Source: a bacterium
Lineage (GTDB): Bacteria; Patescibacteriota; Gracilibacteria; UBA4473
Assembly (NCBI GenBank): GCA_018648585.1
Contig: JABGQW010000009.1
Coordinates: 1 to 44,771 of the forward strand
Length of the DNA: 44,771 bases
Direction of reading: 5' to 3'
Below the pieces are notes generated by a model. The model did not search any database. It was not told where the DNA came from and saw only the letters and a program-made list of their open reading frames with translations. Both the position numbers and the translations under genes were made by a program. Shown piece by piece: positions 29,530 through 38,634 of this stretch. The number at the start of each line of letters is the position of its first letter. The first letter of the stretch is position 1.

Positions 29530-31542
29530 TTAAAAACGAAATAATAAATACTTTTTCACGCGAGCAAACGGCTTAAATTTTGCCGATCCGCCACCGTAAA
29601 AACCTCCGAAGAATTCAATAAATTGCAAACGCATCGTGTGAATAAATGCGCCCAGTGTCGACAATCCGAAATTGATCGAATGCCCAAACAATAAAAACAA
29701 AACCATGATCAAAATCCCCAGCACGCCCGGAAGCATTTCTCCCAAGACAACGGCGGTCATATTCATCGCCGATCCGATAATTCCGGTCGCGAGTCCCAGC
29801 GCCATCAGACGCGAATAACTGAGCATGTTGGAAACATAATCCATCACACCGTACAATCCCAAAACGCCGAACAAAAGTTTGGCGAAAATATTTTTTTTGC
29901 TGCGTCCCTGCGTCAAAACTAAAATTCCTGCACCAGAAATCGCCAATTTTGTGAACAGTGCTTTGTCGAGCCCGAACTGATCTGCAAGTGCGAAACAAAT
30001 CAACATCACGAGGAAATAAAACCACGCGGCGCTGTCAGCAAATGCGGCGATGTAATTTTTGTTGTGTACGTTTTGAACAAACTGCATCACGAGTCCCACA
30101 AGCAATTGGAAAATTCCAACGGCAAACGTGAAAATAAGAAAACTCATCGCTCCGGTTCCTTTCATCGGATCCAGAATCTGGCCGCGGAAAACTATTTCTC
30201 CGGCATCGTTCAACATTGTCAAAAATGCTGGCGCCTGCTCTGCTGTCATTCCAAAATGTCCACCGAGCAAAACTCCGCCCGCAAATGCGGACATTCCCAA
30301 CATAAAAATCATCCAAATTGTCGAGCGCGCTTCTCGAGAATATTTCCCAAAAAGCAACAACAACGACGAAACTAAAAACAACAAAAGTCCGTACCCAGTG
30401 TCCGACAAACACACACCGAAAAAGATGACAAAAAACGGCGCCATCCCCGGAGTCGGATCAATTTCTTTATCTTTCGGTGATCCAAACATTTCCGTGATAA
30501 TTTGGAACGAACTGATTCCACCACGATTTTGGAGCAGCGTTGGAGCGGCTTCATTTTTTTCTGGAGAAATTTTTTCGATCGTCACATCTCCAAGAAATGT
30601 CTGCTGCGCCCAGTGTTCCATTTTTTTCAAACGGAATGTCGGAATCCACGCCTCAAACGCAAACACTCGCGAAGTTCGCAACACTTTGTGCTGCGCATCA
30701 TTTTTGTCTTTTCGCCACGCGTGGAAATCACGCGTAATTTTGAGATCGTCCACACTTTTTGCCAATTCGATAATTTTGTTCTCACTCTTTTTTTGCTCGG
30801 ATTGAAATCGAGCGATTTCCTCGTCCAATTTTTCTCCGATCTGCAACGGCGTACAATTTGAAAATTCAATAAAATCTGCCGCCAAATCTTTTTCTACAAA
30901 TCCGTGCCGCTGAAAAATTTCGGGCATTTTCGCCGTCTCGGATTTCAAAACCGTCAATCGCAAGTACGATTGTTTTCCCACATCCGCGAAACATTTCAAA
31001 TCCATCAAATGTGAAGTTTTTGCGAGTTCCTGAATAAATTGCTCTTTTTTGGAAATCGGCACCGCGCCGACCCAACTCACCGTTTGTTCGGTGTCCAACG
31101 AAGTTCCCACCACAAGTTTGTATTTTTTGAAATGTGAAATTTCTAATTTTTTGCCGGTAAAACTCACAATCTCGTTTTTAAAACGTGCCATCGATTCTTC
31201 CAATTTTTCACACTCGGAAACAATTTCTTCAACTTTCGGAGCAAATGTTTCGAACCGTTTTCTTGCTTCCTCCTCCGGCATAATTAATTTTCCACCCGTC
31301 AAAATTCCCTCCAATTTTCCTTTTTTGGGAGCGTGCGGCGTGAGAAATTTAATCGCAAAATCCAGTCGCGCCAGATCGAATGCGTCAAAACGGCTGTGTT
31401 CCGTTGGCTCGGTGGAAGCGGTTTCAAATTTCTCATTTTCAGAAATCTGCAACACGCCTTTTCGATGCAACTCCTGCAACAGAATTTTATAATGCTGCTT
31501 CAGCCCCGTGACACGAATTTTTTGAAGAGGAACTTTGGCCAT
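29530..31542 (-). CDS. atpI: V/A-type ATP synthase subunit I
   Basis: Cytosolic coiled coil plus C-terminal multi-TM; MAPFFVIFFGVCLSDTGYGLLL, YVSNMLSYSRLMALGLATGIIGSAMN, FGHSINFGLSTLGAFIHTMRLQFIEFFG. Confidence 0.94.
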   Translation of the reverse strand: MAKVPLQKIRVTGLKQHYKILLQELHRKGVLQISENEKFETASTEPTEHSRFDAFDLARLDFAIKFLTPHAPKKGKLEGILTGGKLIMPEEEARKRFETFAPKVEEIVSECEKLEESMARFKNEIVSFTGKKLEISHFKKYKLVVGTSLDTEQTVSWVGAVPISKKEQFIQELAKTSHLMDLKCFADVGKQSYLRLTVLKSETAKMPEIFQRHGFVEKDLAADFIEFSNCTPLQIGEKLDEEIARFQSEQKKSENKIIELAKSVDDLKITRDFHAWRKDKNDAQHKVLRTSRVFAFEAWIPTFRLKKMEHWAQQTFLGDVTIEKISPEKNEAAPTLLQNRGGISSFQIITEMFGSPKDKEIDPTPGMAPFFVIFFGVCLSDTGYGLLLFLVSSLLLLFGKYSREARSTIWMIFMLGMSAFAGGVLLGGHFGMTAEQAPAFLTMLNDAGEIVFRGQILDPMKGTGAMSFLIFTFAVGIFQLLVGLVMQFVQNVHNKNYIAAFADSAAWFYFLVMLICFALADQFGLDKALFTKLAISGAGILVLTQGRSKKNIFAKLLFGVLGLYGVMDYVSNMLSYSRLMALGLATGIIGSAMNMTAVVLGEMLPGVLGILIMVLFLLFGHSINFGLSTLGAFIHTMRLQFIEFFGGFYGGGSAKFKPFARVKKYLLFRF

Positions 31543-31545
31543 TTT

Positions 31546-31866
31546 TCAGATCGTTTGAGTCAAAATACTAGTTGCCTCTTTCAAAAAAGACGCAATGCTC
31601 GATTTTTTTTCGGTTTCCAACATTTTCGCATCCGAAGCGCCGCGCTCCACCTCGACTTCATAGTTTTGGCGAGCAGAAACGCGCGCCGCGTGCAATTCTG
31701 CACGAGAAGTTTCTTGGTGTTTTTCTAAATTCTGCTGGCGCAATTTTGCCAGCTCTGTTTTGTAATTTTGGAGATCCGTTTGTTTCTTTTGCAACGCTTT
31801 TTCAATCGTGTCCGTTGCCTGCTGTTCTGTGTCCTGGATCTGGGCTAAAAAGCTGTCGTCACTCAT
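31546..31866 (-). CDS. putative V/A-type ATPase subunit G/H-like coiled-coil protein
   Basis: 106 aa, Q/K/E-rich coiled coil, first gene of the operon before I. Confidence 0.6.
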   Translation of the reverse strand: MSDDSFLAQIQDTEQQATDTIEKALQKKQTDLQNYKTELAKLRQQNLEKHQETSRAELHAARVSARQNYEVEVERGASDAKMLETEKKSSIASFLKEATSILTQTI

Positions 31867-31958
31867 GTCAAAATTTTTTAGTTCCCGCGAATTTTCACGA
31901 ACTTTCTAAAAATGTCAAATAATTTCGCTCATTTTTTTAGATTCCCCAGAAAAACGAG

Positions 31959-31986
31959 TTGAAAAAAAAACACCCCACCGTACAAT
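31959..31986 (+). promoter_or_regulatory. putative promoter for the TPR gene, -10 seven nt from ATG
   Basis: TTGAAA-16 nt-TACAAT-CGCCCCG-ATG. Confidence 0.5.
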
Positions 31987-31993
31987 CGCCCCG

Positions 31994-33535
31994 ATGAAAC
32001 GAAAAATTATTCGGGTTTTGAATGGCGTGATCGTGCTGGCAATTTTGAGCGGTGTGTTCTGGGTTTTCCGCGGAAATATTTCTCAATTTTTTGAAGAACA
32101 TCTGTCGAAATCTGTCCCCAGCGGAGTCGAAAAACAAACCACCATCGGCGTCCCGCGGCGCATTTCGTATTTGGGACGAATTCGGGAAGCAAAAAAATTA
32201 ATGGAGCACGAGTACCACTCGCTCGCAACAATTGAAATTTCGGCAGCAATCGCTGAAAAACCGCAACTTTCTCAGCCGTATTTTTTACTCGGAGAAGTGT
32301 ACCTACGATCCGAACAACCAGAAAAATTGGAAAATCTCATCGCGCAGATCGAGTTAAAATTTCCAAATCATCCCGAAACTGACGTGCTCCGCGCGCGGAA
32401 ATTAATCACGGAAAAAGATTTTGTGTCGGCGCTCGCAATCCTGGAAACACGACAAGAAACGATCAATTCTGGATTGAAATTTTATCACGCAATTCTGCTC
32501 GCGTTACAAAATGATCACCTGCGCGCACGCGATATTTTGAATGCGTTGAAAAAACTTCCCATCGAGGAATCCTCGCTCACCGTGTCAGAATCCGGTGTCG
32601 ACGAAGTGATCGCCGCCGCAGAAACGATTCCGCCAGAATTGGAAAAAAAAGTGACGGATGTGCTCTCCGTGTACGACGAATTCGACGAATTTGCAGACGG
32701 AAAAAACCCACATCTTTTTGCGCTGATTGCGAAAAAACTCGCAGAAAATGAAGAATCCGCGCTCGCGCACGCATTCGCAGAGCTCGCGATCAAAGAAGAT
32801 ATCGAATACATCGACGCGTGGATTTTGCGCGGATATTCGTTGTTTTTGATGCAGGATTACAAAAAAGCGCTCGGCGATTTTCAGCACGCATACGAAATGG
32901 ATCCGCTGCGCCCCGAAACGCAATATTTTCTCGCATTGACACTGGACAAAACCGGCCGCGACGAAGAAGCCGCCATGTTTTTTGAAAAAGCGCTCGAACA
33001 TAATTTTGAGTTTTCAAGTGAGGTGCGATGGAAGCTGATTGAAATTTTTGCCGCGCAACAAAAATTTGACCGCGTACTCGAGTTGTACCAGCAACTCGTC
33101 GCAGAAAATCCTGAGCCGAAAAAATTTGTGGACGCTGTTCACACGTCGATCGATATTTTGCAACGACCGGAAATCGCGCTGGAAATCACGAAAAAATTGC
33201 TCGCAGAAAATCAAAGCGACGTCCTGGCGATGAATCTCAACGCGTGGGCGTTGATCGCAAACAAACAATTTTTTGATGCGGAGAAAATTTTAAAAGCGGC
33301 TCAAAAACTCGATCCGACTCGACCACGAACATTTTTAAATTTGGGACTCCTGGCGGAAAAACAAGAACAATTTAGCAACGCCGCAGAGTTGTACAAAAAA
33401 GCGTACGAGCTGGGAAAAAACAAACCGTTCGATTCCGTGGTAAATCTCGCCGCAGAAAAATACAACGAGCTGATTTTACGAGATGAAAATCCGGCACAAC
33501 CCGAAGCAACAAAAATTCCCGCCAATTCTCCGTGA
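31994..33535 (+). CDS. TPR repeat protein with N-terminal membrane anchor
   Basis: N-terminal TM VLNGVIVLAILSGVFWVF; TPR units IDAWILRGYSLFLMQDYKKALGDFQHAYEMDPLRPETQYFLALTLDKTGRDEEAAMFFEKALE. Confidence 0.88.
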   Translation: MKRKIIRVLNGVIVLAILSGVFWVFRGNISQFFEEHLSKSVPSGVEKQTTIGVPRRISYLGRIREAKKLMEHEYHSLATIEISAAIAEKPQLSQPYFLLGEVYLRSEQPEKLENLIAQIELKFPNHPETDVLRARKLITEKDFVSALAILETRQETINSGLKFYHAILLALQNDHLRARDILNALKKLPIEESSLTVSESGVDEVIAAAETIPPELEKKVTDVLSVYDEFDEFADGKNPHLFALIAKKLAENEESALAHAFAELAIKEDIEYIDAWILRGYSLFLMQDYKKALGDFQHAYEMDPLRPETQYFLALTLDKTGRDEEAAMFFEKALEHNFEFSSEVRWKLIEIFAAQQKFDRVLELYQQLVAENPEPKKFVDAVHTSIDILQRPEIALEITKKLLAENQSDVLAMNLNAWALIANKQFFDAEKILKAAQKLDPTRPRTFLNLGLLAEKQEQFSNAAELYKKAYELGKNKPFDSVVNLAAEKYNELILRDENPAQPEATKIPANSP

Positions 33536-33707
33536 GAAAAAATTTGACGTCTCATCAAAATTTTCTAAAATCTCCGCGCTCTTTTGAAAATTGAAAAAAA
33601 TCCGAACAAAATTCGTGCAGCGTGTTTTGCGAGGAAAAAGAGAAGTTGCCACGCCAGTGAGATTTTTGTTCCGCAAAAATAAAACTCGCGCCGTCGAGCG
33701 ACAACGC

Positions 33708-33782
33708 GGCGCCATCGTCTAGTGGTTAGGACGCCAGGTTTTCATCCTGGTAACAGGGGTTCGATTCCCCTTGGCGCTACCA
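33708..33782 (+). tRNA. tRNA-Glu (anticodon UUC), CCA encoded
   Basis: GGCGCCA acceptor pairs with TGGCGCT; anticodon arm CCAGG-TTTTCAT-CCTGG; GGTTCGATTCC T-arm; ends ACCA. Confidence 0.95.
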
Positions 33783-33787
33783 AACGA

Positions 33788-33824
33788 AAACCACCAAAAG
33801 CCCTTGTGGCTTCTGGTGGTTTTT
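33788..33824 (+). terminator. putative terminator after tRNA-Glu
   Basis: AAACCACCAAAAGCC-CTTGT-GGCTTCTGGTGGTTTTT. Confidence 0.7.
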
Positions 33825-33849
33825 GAATCTGGAAGATTCAGGAATTAAA

Positions 33850-33891
33850 CCCCGGGTTCAATAGCGAGCAAAGCGAAGCTCACGAAGAACG
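33850..33891 (+). repeat. diverged copy of the GGGTTCRA/GAGCGAAGCGAAG repeat
   Basis: CCCCGGGTTCAATAGCGAGCAAAGCGAAGCTCACGAAGAACG; overlaps the 3' end of the symporter CDS. Confidence 0.65.
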
Positions 33892-35277
33892 TTTGGATAG
33901 AAAAAGACCAATAACACTCACCAAAAGCCCAATCAAAACACTTAAAATTGCTGAATAAACCACCATGTCGGTGTTTTCAGAAACATTGGCATAAATCGAG
34001 AGAGGAACGGCACCAATCAATCCCAAAAGAATAGAATAAAAAGCAGTTTGTTCGTTGTACCTTTTAGAAAAAACTGAAAACAAAGTTGGAAAAAATCCAA
34101 TAGAAACAATTACTCCATAAATAAGAAATACCCAAAGGAGTTTCGGTTCAAGCAACGCAAATCCTGTTCCAATGAGACCAAGAATAACCATTGCCCATCG
34201 GGCTTTTCTGATTTGTGTTTTTCCTTCTCCTTGTATGTCACCAAGATCTGCGACTCCAAAACTTGAAATAGCACAGTACGCAGAATCAATCGTAGAACAG
34301 AGACCTGCAAAAGCCATGAGAGTAAAAAGTCCCAACGCCCAAGAAGGAAGAAAGGTGCCAATAACTGCAGGCGCTACCATTTGAGGATCACTCACTTCTA
34401 CTCCCAAGGATGGATTCGCAACGATAAATCCAAGAAGACAAAGAATTATTGGAATAAGGCCAAAGATGACACCTCCAATATTAAAAGTAGACGTCACAGA
34501 TTCTTTTTTGACTGCAAAAGCTCGTTGAAAAAACTGCTGATCTCCAATCGGTCCAGACAAAAGTGAAATCGTCATCGGAATACCAAACATCCACGCAATA
34601 CTCGGATTAAAAATACTCACACCCTCGCCAGAAATACCTGCGAATCCTCCCGTGATTGCCGAAATCCCTCCCGCTTCTACAACAACCCAAGGAACTATAA
34701 ATACTGCAAGTCCAAGAACAATTATCATTTGGATAACATCCGTGAGAATCGAAGCCCTCATTCCACCTACAAGGGAATAAATAAGCGCCGTTCCTGAAAT
34801 AGCGCCCACTGCAATTTTGAAATCAATCCCTGTGAGCAAATTGAGCAAAGCTCCGCCAGCAACACAGTTTATAATGATCGCTCCTAATTGATAACCAAAA
34901 AAGATAGCGAGAAATGCATAATGAGTTCGTTTCGACTTAAACCGTTCTTTGATGTACTGCGGAAGAGTGAAACCTTCTGGAAATTCGTTTCTGATTTTTT
35001 TTGCTACTCGAGCAAAAAGAAAGAAACAAAGAATATTAGGAATAATAAACCAAAAAGCTCCGGCAAGTCCCTTTGTGTATGCTTGAAGTCCTGCAATAAA
35101 AATCGCTGGCGCCCACACCCACGAAATGGCGATTGAAAACGCCCCGCGAATTGTGCCTACGTTTCGCGAAGCCAAAAGAAATTCTGAAACATTTGTCCCA
35201 ATGTTTTTTTGACGAGAAAGAAAGCTAATCCCTATCATCGCAAGAGCAAAACCGAAAAGAATAATAAGTGGTGACAT
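33880..35277 (-). CDS. sodium:solute symporter (SSS) family transporter
   Basis: Many TM segments; EFLLASRNVG, SWVWAPAIFIAGLQAYTKGLAGAFWF, GPIGDQQFFQRAFAVK, AFAGLCSTIDSAYCAISS. Likely start MSPLIILFGF. Confidence 0.88.
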   Translation of the reverse strand: MSPLIILFGFALAMIGISFLSRQKNIGTNVSEFLLASRNVGTIRGAFSIAISWVWAPAIFIAGLQAYTKGLAGAFWFIIPNILCFFLFARVAKKIRNEFPEGFTLPQYIKERFKSKRTHYAFLAIFFGYQLGAIIINCVAGGALLNLLTGIDFKIAVGAISGTALIYSLVGGMRASILTDVIQMIIVLGLAVFIVPWVVVEAGGISAITGGFAGISGEGVSIFNPSIAWMFGIPMTISLLSGPIGDQQFFQRAFAVKKESVTSTFNIGGVIFGLIPIILCLLGFIVANPSLGVEVSDPQMVAPAVIGTFLPSWALGLFTLMAFAGLCSTIDSAYCAISSFGVADLGDIQGEGKTQIRKARWAMVILGLIGTGFALLEPKLLWVFLIYGVIVSIGFFPTLFSVFSKRYNEQTAFYSILLGLIGAVPLSIYANVSENTDMVVYSAILSVLIGLLVSVIGLFLSKRSS

Positions 35278-35300
35278 AATCAATTTGAGATTAAAAAGAT

Positions 35301-35329
35301 TTGACAAAGTCACTATAAAAATAAATAAT
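35301..35329 (+). promoter_or_regulatory. putative promoter of the TrmB-like regulator
   Basis: TTGACA-17 nt-AATAAT. Confidence 0.45.
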
Positions 35330-35337
35330 AATAAAGA

Positions 35338-35371
35338 GTGGTAAATGCCACACATTGGTGGCGCAAACCAC
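35338..35371. promoter_or_regulatory. two tandem palindromes GTGG-N6-CCAC, candidate operator
   Basis: GTGGTAAATGCCAC (35338-35351) and GTGGCGCAAACCAC (35358-35371), 20 bp apart, between divergent genes. Confidence 0.55.
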
Positions 35372-35389
35372 TCACAATTAAAAAAACCT

Positions 35390-36130
35390 ATGTATCAAGC
35401 TATTTTCCAAGAATTCGGGCTCGCAAAAAACGAAGCGATAATCTATGAAATATTACTTATTTTTGGTCAAAATTCGGTCTCATTTTTAGCAAAACAATCA
35501 AAAATTCATCGACGGAATATTTACGATTCTCTGGAACGATTGATTGAAAAAGGAATGGTATTTGAGGTTATTTCTAGCAAAGAAAATCTCTACGAAGGCG
35601 TAAATCCTGAAAAACTTCGCGAACATATTGCCGAAAAATCTCAAATGCTCGAGAAGGTAATGCCGGATCTCAGTAAACTTTTTTCACACCATAAAACGCA
35701 AGAACAAGTTTATATTTACAAGGGAGCCCAGGGCGCAAAAAATTACATGCAAGACATCATCCGAACGGGGGAAGATGTTTACTGCATTGGGGCAAAGGGC
35801 GGTTGGCTCGATGAAAGAGTAAAAAACTTTTTCCCTATTTTTGAACGACATCTCAAAAATAGCTCCATTACGTGTTGGCACCTTTTTGATCATGAAGTTC
35901 GAGAAGATTTGCCTGAAATAACAAAATACATCGGGGAAAATTTTAAATTTCTTCCGAAAGAATTCTCAACAAATTGTTCTGTTGATATTTTTGGTGATCG
36001 GGTAAATCTGCTTTCGAATCTGAATACTGGAGGGTTTGGGGAAGATTTTAGTTTCACCGTCATTGTAAATGCCCAAATGGCCGAAGCATTTCGAACATGG
36101 TTTAAATTATTATACGGATTGGTAAAATAA
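35390..36130 (+). CDS. TrmB-family transcriptional regulator
   Basis: FQEFGLAKNEAIIYEILLIFGQNSVSFLAKQSKIHRRNIYDSLERLIEKGMV (winged helix) plus TrmB-like C-terminal part; divergent from the symporter. Confidence 0.8.
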   Translation: MYQAIFQEFGLAKNEAIIYEILLIFGQNSVSFLAKQSKIHRRNIYDSLERLIEKGMVFEVISSKENLYEGVNPEKLREHIAEKSQMLEKVMPDLSKLFSHHKTQEQVYIYKGAQGAKNYMQDIIRTGEDVYCIGAKGGWLDERVKNFFPIFERHLKNSSITCWHLFDHEVREDLPEITKYIGENFKFLPKEFSTNCSVDIFGDRVNLLSNLNTGGFGEDFSFTVIVNAQMAEAFRTWFKLLYGLVK

Positions 36131-36228
36131 AATTTGAAGCTTTGTGTTACCAATTCAAAAATTAAATCCGCTCTTTCTGAGAATTTTAAGTTTTGAGTTT
36201 CAACTTTTTTCAAACAAAACAGAAAAAT

Positions 36229-38016
36229 TTATTTCTTTCTTTTTCGTTCCAACTCGGTCAAACATTTTTTTCGCAGTCGAATATTTTTCGGTGTGATTTC
36301 GACGTACTCGTCTTCTTTGATGTACTCGAGCGCTTTTTCGAGTGTGACTTCCAGCGGTGGCGTGAGCGCAATCGCATCATCCGCTCCGGACGAACGAACA
36401 TTCGTCAGCTGTTTTCCTTTGATCGGATTCACGGTCAAATCAGTTCCCTGATTGTGTTCCCCGATGATCATTCCCTCGTACACCGTCGTCGCGGGATGAA
36501 TAAAAATCGGACCGCGTTCTTGCAATTTCCAGAGCGAATATCCGGTGACAATCCCCGCTTCGCCAGAAATCAACGAACCAACTTGGCGTTTTTCAATCAC
36601 GCCAACATTCGGCTCGAGTCGCGCAAACGAGCTGTACATCGTTCCCTCGCCTTTCGTGAGAATGATGAAATTTGAGCGAATTCCCAACAGTCCGCGCATC
36701 GGAATTTCAAACTCCATCTGCGTCATTCCGTTTTCAGAATTCATGTTTGTCATTTTTCCTTTTCGCTGCGACATCAGTTCGATAATTTTTCCCCCAATTT
36801 CTTCTGGAATATTGATCACGACGTTTTCGATCGGTTCGTGCTGGACTCCGTTTATTTCTTGGAAAACAACTTCCGGCTGCGAAACCTGAAGTTCAAATCC
36901 TTCGCGGCGCATCGATTCGATCAAAACCGCCAAATGCATTTCTCCGCGCCCCAAAACTCGCATTTCGTCGCTGCTGAAATCCACGTGCAGTCCCACATTT
37001 GTTTCGAGTTCTTTTTCGAGTCGATCACGAATCTGGCGACTCGTGACAAATTTTCCCTCGTTTCCCGCGAACGGCGAATCGTTCACCATAAAATTCATCG
37101 CCAGCGACGGCGGATCAACTCGAATCGCCGGCAGCGGCTCAACTTCTGCGCTGCTCGCGATCGTTTCTCCGACGAAAATATCGCTCAATCCCGCCACCAC
37201 GACGATGTCGCCCGCGCTGACAGACTCAACGGGAATATGCTGCATTCCGCGGAATGTGAACAGTTTTGAAATTTTCCCGGAACGTTTTTCGCCCGTCGGA
37301 GATAAAATCGTCACCATTTGATTTATTTTCAAAGTTCCCTCGTGCACGCGGCCGATCGCCATTCGTCCGAGAAAGTTGTCGTACGCCAGCATCGCCGGCT
37401 GCATCCGAAAATTTGCCTCCGTGTTTTTCGACGCTTCGGGAACATTTTCAAGAATAAAATCCAAAAGCGGCTCGATATTTTTTCGTTCGTCGCTGAGATC
37501 GCGAACCGCGATTCCCTCGCGCGCGATCGAGTACATGTACGGAAAATCGAGCTGTTCGTTTGTCGCGCCAAGTTTTACGAAAAGATCAAAAATCTGATCA
37601 ATCACCCACTCGGGACGCGCCGATTGTTTGTCGATTTTGTTGACGACCACGAGAACTTTTTTTCCCTGTTCGAGCGATTTTCGCAGGACAAATTTTGTCT
37701 GCGGCATCGGCCCCTCGTACGCGTCCACGACTAAAATTGTCGCATCGACAGTTTTGAGAACGCGCTCAACTTCGCTGCCAAAATCCGCGTGTCCCGGCGT
37801 GTCGACGATATTGATTTTTGTGTCGTGAAACTGGATCGCCGCATTTTTTGCGTAAATCGTAATTCCTCGTTCGCGTTCCTGCGCATCGCTGTCCATCACT
37901 CGCGTCGCGACAGTTTCGTGTTCGGAAAAAACGCCACCAGCTTTCAAAAGTGCGTCCACGAGCGTAGTTTTTCCGTGGTCGACGTGCGCGATGATCGCGA
38001 TATTTCGGATTTGCAT
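36229..38016 (-). CDS. typA: translational GTPase TypA/BipA
   Basis: [54 protein letters not shown]-terminal [25 protein letters not shown]. Confidence 0.96.
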   Translation of the reverse strand: MQIRNIAIIAHVDHGKTTLVDALLKAGGVFSEHETVATRVMDSDAQERERGITIYAKNAAIQFHDTKINIVDTPGHADFGSEVERVLKTVDATILVVDAYEGPMPQTKFVLRKSLEQGKKVLVVVNKIDKQSARPEWVIDQIFDLFVKLGATNEQLDFPYMYSIAREGIAVRDLSDERKNIEPLLDFILENVPEASKNTEANFRMQPAMLAYDNFLGRMAIGRVHEGTLKINQMVTILSPTGEKRSGKISKLFTFRGMQHIPVESVSAGDIVVVAGLSDIFVGETIASSAEVEPLPAIRVDPPSLAMNFMVNDSPFAGNEGKFVTSRQIRDRLEKELETNVGLHVDFSSDEMRVLGRGEMHLAVLIESMRREGFELQVSQPEVVFQEINGVQHEPIENVVINIPEEIGGKIIELMSQRKGKMTNMNSENGMTQMEFEIPMRGLLGIRSNFIILTKGEGTMYSSFARLEPNVGVIEKRQVGSLISGEAGIVTGYSLWKLQERGPIFIHPATTVYEGMIIGEHNQGTDLTVNPIKGKQLTNVRSSGADDAIALTPPLEVTLEKALEYIKEDEYVEITPKNIRLRKKCLTELERKRKK

Positions 38017-38085
38017 TCGAGAAAAAAATTGAGTCGCAGCTGTTTTAGCGCGGAAAAATAAGAAGTCAAAAAGAAACGAATAAAT

Positions 38086-38114
38086 TCGACAAAATAATTT
38101 TTAGTTTTTAGAAT
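38086..38114 (+). promoter_or_regulatory. putative promoter for the lipoprotein gene, -10 six nt from ATG
   Basis: TCGACA-17 nt-TAGAAT-TAAAAT-ATG. Confidence 0.4.
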
Positions 38115-38120
38115 TAAAAT

Positions 38121-38624
38121 ATGAAAAAAATATTTTTAGTTTTCATTGCAATCTTTTTTTTGACCGCGTGTGGAAATGAAAAAATAACCGAAGAACTCGA
38201 CACTCAAATTGAAAAAGAAATCATAAAAATAGAGGTGAAAGACCAGGTCGAAGTCTCAACTCAAATCGAAAGAAAAATCATAAAAATAAATGTAAAAGAC
38301 CGAATTGAAGTCGCGACACCACGACCAAACCAGGCAATTTCAAGTCCACTTCTCGTCACAGGAAAGGCTCGCGGCACGTGGTTTTTTGAAGCGACTGCAA
38401 CTCTTTTGGTGACAGACAATGAAGAAAATATACTCGCAAAAAATTATATTCAAACCGCTGAAAATTGGATGACCGAGGATTTTCTGGATTTCACAGGAAC
38501 GATCGAATTTGAACTTCCCGAGAATCTTTCCAATAAAAATGGATTTGTAATTTTTCAGTACCAAAATCCATCCGGTCTCCCAAAAAATGATGCTGCAATA
38601 AAAATTCCCGTACGATTTGAATAA
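38121..38624 (+). CDS. putative lipoprotein with Gmad2-like immunoglobulin-type domain
   Basis: Lipobox FFLTACGN; RPNQAISSPLLVTGKARGTWFFEATATLLVTDNEENILA. Confidence 0.75.
   Translation: MKKIFLVFIAIFFLTACGNEKITEELDTQIEKEIIKIEVKDQVEVSTQIERKIIKINVKDRIEVATPRPNQAISSPLLVTGKARGTWFFEATATLLVTDNEENILAKNYIQTAENWMTEDFLDFTGTIEFELPENLSNKNGFVIFQYQNPSGLPKNDAAIKIPVRFE
38202..38315 (+). repeat. 57-bp in-frame tandem duplication (2 copies) in the lipoprotein
   Basis: TQIEKEIIKIEVKDQVEVS / TQIERKIIKINVKDRIEVA. Confidence 0.85.
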
Positions 38625-38634
38625 AAAATATTTT

